A stretch of DNA of 64,000 nt from contig NC_018253.1 of assembly GCF_000227135.1 (NCBI RefSeq), positions 949,584 through 1,013,583 of the forward strand, written 5' to 3'. The notes below the pieces were generated by a model. That model saw only the letters and a list, made by a program, of their open reading frames with translations, was not told the DNA's origin and searched no databases. Below are positions 59,833 through 64,000 of the stretch, one piece after another. The DNA comes from Leishmania donovani (lineage: Eukaryota; Euglenozoa; Kinetoplastea; Trypanosomatida; Trypanosomatidae). Position numbers and translations under genes: made by a program. Each line of letters opens with the position of its first letter. Position 1 is the first letter of the stretch.

Positions 59833-62301
59833 ATGATGCCGTACAGCCAATGCCTGTCGACGGTGCTCTTCCTGAGCACGCTGAACTTCACGAATGTGTC
59901 GATCCCAAGCTTTAACGAGAGCCTCTTGGGAGTCAATGCCTTCAATCTCACGTGCTTCGATGTTTATATGCGCGGCTTCGGCACCAGCTGGATGCCCACC
60001 AGGTCGTACGCTGCCATCACTGACGGTGGCAACATCCGCTGCCGCACAAATTTGACGGCGTTCGCCTACTCGGGTGTTGTGTGGGCCGATGTGGTGGTGA
60101 ACCCAGGTGAGGTGCGACTCGCGCGCACGATCGAGAAACCCGACTCGCCTGATATGTGCATCACGAACGCGTCCTCTATCACGGATTGTCACGTGAACGT
60201 CTCGGTGGTGGATCTCCACGCCGATCCTCCAAGCAGCCTGATTGATCTCATCCTGGCACAGGCGAAGACGTACGTGAATAATCATGCCAGCGATTACGTG
60301 TGCAAGGTGATGGTGCCTCGGGGAGAGTCCATCATCATGAATAACACATACCCCTATACCCCCGAACGGAAAGACGAAGGCCGCACGATTGTTCCAGTCA
60401 GTGAATCACCGCTGATACGTGCGCTGATGTCCATCGCAAATCGAGTGCGTATTGGCAGCATCCGGTTCTTTGTGGGATCTCAACCGCAGCGCATCAGTAT
60501 TCTGATTTCTCACGTTGGTGGCGCACATGCTGGATTCACTGGCGATCTGGTGCCTACTCCTGTGGGTGAGTCTGCGGTCGATTGGGCCCAAGGGCTGGTG
60601 GACGCATACATTCAGGGTGTCGTGCCTCAACCATTGCCTGTGTATGGGTTGCCGGGAGAGATCAAGGGCCTCGTGGCGGGGCTGAACACTTCACAGACTG
60701 TTTTTGCAACGCTCGATGTAGATGTGAGCATCGCGGCTTCCAGTGCAAACTGGGTCACCATCTACCTCCAACCTGGCGTGACCATTGAAAACCTGAGAAT
60801 CCAGGCGAACAGTGACGGACTCGGCAATCTGTTGACACATCTAGCTGCCCCCGAGGTTGAGAAACTCATCAATGCAAAAATCGCCACCGTCCTAGCCGCG
60901 TTGGCGGGGTCTGCGGGCAGTGGTCCACACGACAATCGCACCGCTAACGGTACACTGACGTTCTCCTTTGGAGAAAATACAGTTGTGCGCGACTCACCGC
61001 TCCGGCTCCCTTTGATCCTTATCAGCTGTGTCGGAGGGGTTTTTGGTGTGCTGCTTGTGGCTCGAAATGTGCGGCGACACCGAGAGCAGCCTGTTCTGAA
61101 CAGCGTCACAGGCGCGCCATTGTCCACGTTTCGCATCGTGGCAGAGGACGTATTCCTGATTGTCAGCGTTGTTGCCTGCCTGCTGCTATTTTCCGCAAGC
61201 AACACGATGACAGGGGCCACGGTCGTTCTTGGCGACGAACTGCGCACGTACGCCTTCTCCCTGTCAAATACCGTCACGGACCTGTGGCAGGCGGGACTCT
61301 TTCCGCTGTCCGTGTGCGTGCTTGTATTCAGTGGCATTTACCCCTACGTGAAGCTGCTTAGCATACTCTTCTTCACTGTGTGGGCTCACCGTCCCTCCAG
61401 CCGCGCTCTCAAGCTGATCGACTGTATCGGTAAGCTCTCCCTTATCGACACCTTCGCGCTCATGGTGATGGTGTCAGGACTCGAGATCCCCTCTATCGCG
61501 GATGTGCGGGTTCATCGGTCGTTCTACATATTTATGTATGCTACGATTGTGTCGATTGCGCTGGGCAACTACGCCACGCTGCTGTGGCGAGCAGGGACGA
61601 CCCTGCGGCGTGACGATGCTCCAGTGGAGGACACTGGCGCCCACTCCACCCTTGGTAGCGCTCAAGGGGAGCCCGTGACAGCCTCCCCGGTAGAGCAACA
61701 AGGGTCAGCTCCATCGATGACCGGCAACAGCTTGCCCCGAGGCGGCGCCTCTGTGCAACTTCAATCGGGAGAGCATCGCACTTCTTGCTGGAGACGATTT
61801 GCCGGTCCCGCCCTTTGCATTCCGTTGGTGTTTATGATCGCGTGCAGCATCCCTGCCTGGATTTTACCAACGTTTCGGTACACGGTCGGAGGCTTCGCTC
61901 GGCTTCTGACGCCGCCAAGCAAATCACTTACACTGTGGCGCCTGAGCAGTCTGGGCGGCCGAGATGACGCGCTCGACATTTTGGCGGTTGCTGTCTTCAC
62001 GATCCTCATCGCGCCGTGCCTCTACGTGGCGCTCTACCCCAGATGCGCTTTCCTGGCCTCGTGGTGCGCCGCAGATGTGCTCGTGATCGCCTGCGTGGTT
62101 GGTCTCCTGCAGCTGCAGCAGTTTGTTCGGTTTGTGCTGGGGGACAGCAGGGATATCCTCTACACAGCGCACGCCTCTCTGCTGTGGCCCATGTATCTTC
62201 TGGCAGTTGCTGCGGTGCTGGTGTGGGTTTACATCGCCCGCGACATTCTCCACTATGTCTTTGTGCGCAAGGAGTTGATTGCGATGCCACCTAGTGCGTA
62301 G
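59833..62301 (+). CDS. PqiA-like multi-pass membrane protein with a large N-terminal domain
   Basis: The protein has 822 residues from ATG 59833. The N-terminal half (about 1-385) is soluble, with many N-glycosylation sequons (N-F-T, N-V-S, N-E-S, N-L-T). It has long amphipathic helices separated by strands, recalling lipid-binding TULIP/BPI-type folds; that is a weak inference. About eight membrane spans follow at roughly 393, 440, 491, 525, 565, 663, 715-760 and 778. The piece Y-P-Y-V-K-L-L, then I-G-K-L-S-L-I-D-T-F near 515-545, matches the PqiA core (bacterial: G-K-W-S-M-L-D-V-F). Bacterial PqiA works with MCE proteins in lipid transport. A Ser/Gly/Gln-rich loop at about 595-650 separates two membrane blocks. 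The signal peptide is not clear, and the true start could lie upstream. Confidence 0.78.
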   Translation: MMPYSQCLSTVLFLSTLNFTNVSIPSFNESLLGVNAFNLTCFDVYMRGFGTSWMPTRSYAAITDGGNIRCRTNLTAFAYSGVVWADVVVNPGEVRLARTIEKPDSPDMCITNASSITDCHVNVSVVDLHADPPSSLIDLILAQAKTYVNNHASDYVCKVMVPRGESIIMNNTYPYTPERKDEGRTIVPVSESPLIRALMSIANRVRIGSIRFFVGSQPQRISILISHVGGAHAGFTGDLVPTPVGESAVDWAQGLVDAYIQGVVPQPLPVYGLPGEIKGLVAGLNTSQTVFATLDVDVSIAASSANWVTIYLQPGVTIENLRIQANSDGLGNLLTHLAAPEVEKLINAKIATVLAALAGSAGSGPHDNRTANGTLTFSFGENTVVRDSPLRLPLILISCVGGVFGVLLVARNVRRHREQPVLNSVTGAPLSTFRIVAEDVFLIVSVVACLLLFSASNTMTGATVVLGDELRTYAFSLSNTVTDLWQAGLFPLSVCVLVFSGIYPYVKLLSILFFTVWAHRPSSRALKLIDCIGKLSLIDTFALMVMVSGLEIPSIADVRVHRSFYIFMYATIVSIALGNYATLLWRAGTTLRRDDAPVEDTGAHSTLGSAQGEPVTASPVEQQGSAPSMTGNSLPRGGASVQLQSGEHRTSCWRRFAGPALCIPLVFMIACSIPAWILPTFRYTVGGFARLLTPPSKSLTLWRLSSLGGRDDALDILAVAVFTILIAPCLYVALYPRCAFLASWCAADVLVIACVVGLLQLQQFVRFVLGDSRDILYTAHASLLWPMYLLAVAAVLVWVYIARDILHYVFVRKELIAMPPSA

Positions 62302-62670
62302 ACAAGACCTCCTCCTCCGTCCCTCCCGAGACGAGGAGGCTGAGCGAGAGGAAGGGGGAGGGGCGAGACAGTGAGTGCCTCTCCACAGAGATTTGCGCAT
62401 GTGGACGAGGTGCTTCACTGTTTGTTCATGTGCGAGAGTTTTCGAGGTGCTGCGAGCGCACAGCACTGCCTCCCGATTCTTTCGCTTCGTTGCTGTTGTC
62501 GCTCAGGCACTTTTCTTTAATGCTTATTACGGGCGAGCAACCCCTATGTTCGTCGGCGAGGGTGTGTCTCGGTGTCGCCACCGACTGAGGGACGTCGACA
62601 GCCTGATGAGTGGCTCTTCCCCGGCTTCTTTTTCTTCTTTCTCATGCTTTTCGCGTCCGCACCGGATAAA
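62302..62670 (+). other. 3' spacer of the PqiA-like gene
   Basis: About 370 bases between the stop codon and repeat A. No gene is supported. Confidence 0.6.
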
Positions 62671-63642
62671 GGGTCGGGGCAAGGGGCGACACACTCCTCA
62701 GTGCGCGGTGGTATCTCAGGGTCCAGTACCACCACCCTAGGTGCTGAGGCCAAACAGCTCCCCCCTCCCCTCCCCCCGACTCTCTAAGCCTGCCGAACCA
62801 CCTCTGGTGATGACAGGGTCACGTACCAGTGTCATGGGGCAGTCAGAGCGATGTATCACTGCTGATGCCAGCGGTCCGGCCCTGGGTGGCGCTGTGTCGG
62901 AGCGACCTGCGACCGTGAGCATGCGCTTGCACCATCCATNNNNNNNNNNNNNNNNNNNNNNNNNNNNNNNNNNNNNNNNNNNNNNNNNNNNNNNNNNNNN
63001 NNNNNNNNNNNNNNNNNNNNNNNNNNNNNNNNNNNNNNTCTTTTTCTTCTTTCTCATGCTTTTCGCGTCCGCACCGGATAAAGGGTCGGGGCAAGGGGCG
63101 ACACACTCCTCAGTGCGCGGTGGTATCTCAGGGTCCAGTACCACCACCCTAGGTGCTGAGGCCAAACAGCTCCCCCCTCCCCTCCCCCCGACTCTCTAAG
63201 CCTGCCGAACCACCTCTGGTGATGACAGGGTCACGTACCAGTGTCATGGGGCAGTCAGAGCGATGTATCACTGCTGATGCCAGCGGTCCGGCCCTGGGTG
63301 GCGCTGTGTCGGAGCGACCTGCGACCGTGAGCATGCGCTTGCACCATCCATGTGATGGGCGAAGTGTCAGAGTGACTCGAAGGTACCTCACCGCCGGCCC
63401 TCACGCTGCCCACTCGCGTGGGGAGTGTCCGGGTCACCGCGAGGGGGATGGACCAGGTGGCGACTGGCACAATGGGAGCGGCTGTGAGGCGAGCTGCGAG
63501 GCAGAGACCGCGCTCAGGTGACTGAGTCGGCTCATTGCTGTCACGCGGTCCTCTGCAGCTTCGCGCCACGCGCTGGGGCCTGTGACAGGCCGGGCAGCGT
63601 GAACTCACGCCGTATTAGGGGGATGAACGCATTAAAAAAAAA
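62671..63642 (+). mobile_element. SIDER-like retroposon, repeat A copy 2, with poly-A tail
   Basis: The assembly reads its 5' part twice: 62671-62939, then, after a 99-N run, again from 63083. The complete copy is 63083-63642, about 560 bp including nine A bases at 63634-63642. That tail marks reverse transcription by a LINE-type machinery. Two tandem Pr77-like blocks lie near the 5' end: GTATCTCAGGGTCCAGTACC, then a block with GTGATGACAGGGTCACGTACC. Compared with copy 1, a few substitutions are seen (for example GCTGTGTCGG for GCTGCGTCGG). The element is sense to the PqiA-like gene, in its probable 3' UTR. Confidence 0.8.
62940..63038. other. 99-N assembly gap between identical 313-bp flanks
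   Basis: Bases 62627-62939 and 63039-63351 are the same 313 bases, so this is almost certainly an unmerged contig overlap. Confidence 0.9.
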
Positions 63643-63775
63643 CGTAATTTTTTTCTTTTGTACGGGTGCGCATGCGTATGCATTTCCTGCCTCCCTCGTC
63701 TGCTGTGGATTTCTGGCGCTGCCCGTTTCTCTCTTACTCGGAAAGAGGGCAACTGGGAAATGCGCGGGGCAGGGG

Positions 63776-63874
63776 NNNNNNNNNNNNNNNNNNNNNNNNN
63801 NNNNNNNNNNNNNNNNNNNNNNNNNNNNNNNNNNNNNNNNNNNNNNNNNNNNNNNNNNNNNNNNNNNNNNNNNN
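63776..63874. other. 99-N assembly gap before another repeat A copy
   Basis: The left flank is unique sequence after the poly-A tail and the right flank is inside repeat A. The gap therefore hides the 5' part of a further copy, or is a mis-join. Confidence 0.7.
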
Positions 63875-64000
63875 CCACTCGCGTGGGGAGTGTCCGGGTC
63901 ACCGCGAGGGGGATGGACCAGGTGGCGACTGGCACAATGGGAGCGGCTGTGAGGACAGCTGCGAGGCAGAGACCGCGCTCAGGTGACTGAGTCGGCTCAT
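63875..64000 (+). mobile_element. SIDER-like retroposon, repeat A copy 3, partial
   Basis: The 126 bases match 63410-63535 except for GAGGACAGCTG in place of GAGGCGAGCTG, so it is a separate copy or allele. It is cut by the gap on the left and by the window end on the right. Confidence 0.7.

Noticed and set aside
59833..62301. Recent bacterial transfer of the PqiA-like gene
   Set aside because: Codon use and spacers match neighbouring genes, and the large eukaryote-style glycosylatable domain argues for long residence.
1..64000. tRNA, rRNA, snoRNA arrays, CRISPR arrays or a strand-switch region
   Set aside because: None was seen on reading both strands. All supported genes run on the + strand. 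A covariance-model scan would be needed to exclude small RNAs.

Overview
This window is nuclear DNA of a trypanosomatid, almost certainly Leishmania. All recognisable genes (about 20) lie on the + strand with no strand switch. They lack introns and are separated by 0.3-2.5 kb of GC-rich, pyrimidine-biased spacers full of CA/GT microsatellites and T/C tracts ending in AG, the usual context for spliced-leader trans-splicing and polyadenylation. Roughly 0.55-kb repeats with the layout expected of Leishmania SIDER retroposons support the genus. I cannot name the species or chromosome. The window reads as one stretch of a polycistronic transcription unit.

Layout. 1-20 kb: C-terminus of an unknown protein; MATH-BTB protein; a broken BRCC36-like JAMM deubiquitinase gene; a large Aurora-like pseudokinase; a small RRM-like protein; a membrane protein; a CxxC zinc protein; phosphatidylinositol synthase. 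20-39 kb: a 1573-residue coiled-coil protein; a broken MORN/PH gene; a triple-CX9C protein; a FYVE-finger kinase; a J-domain zinc-finger protein; a retroposon relic with a 2A-like motif; calcineurin A. 39-42 kb: SIDER-like repeat A and a second repeat, B. 42-51 kb: a helical-repeat, possibly organellar protein; a possible broken coiled-coil gene; two small proteins; an ATP-grasp/SET fusion. 51-54 kb: more repeat B. 54-62 kb: a NEK-type kinase, a small basic protein and a PqiA-like multi-membrane protein. 62-64 kb: repeat A again.

Signalling genes are prominent: three kinase-fold proteins, a Ca2+/calmodulin phosphatase, a PI-lipid synthase and a probable PI3P-binding kinase. As is usual in trypanosomatids, neighbours are functionally mixed, so position says little about pathway. 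The repeats lie downstream of the J-domain, calcineurin, ATP-grasp/SET and PqiA-like genes, where SIDER-type elements can act in 3' UTRs to control mRNA stability.

Assembly quality matters. Six N runs all sit in repeats. Three of the five 99-N runs are flanked by the same sequence on both sides (123, 305 and 313 bp), so they are probably unmerged contig overlaps. Frame breaks in the broken genes could be real decay or draft errors.
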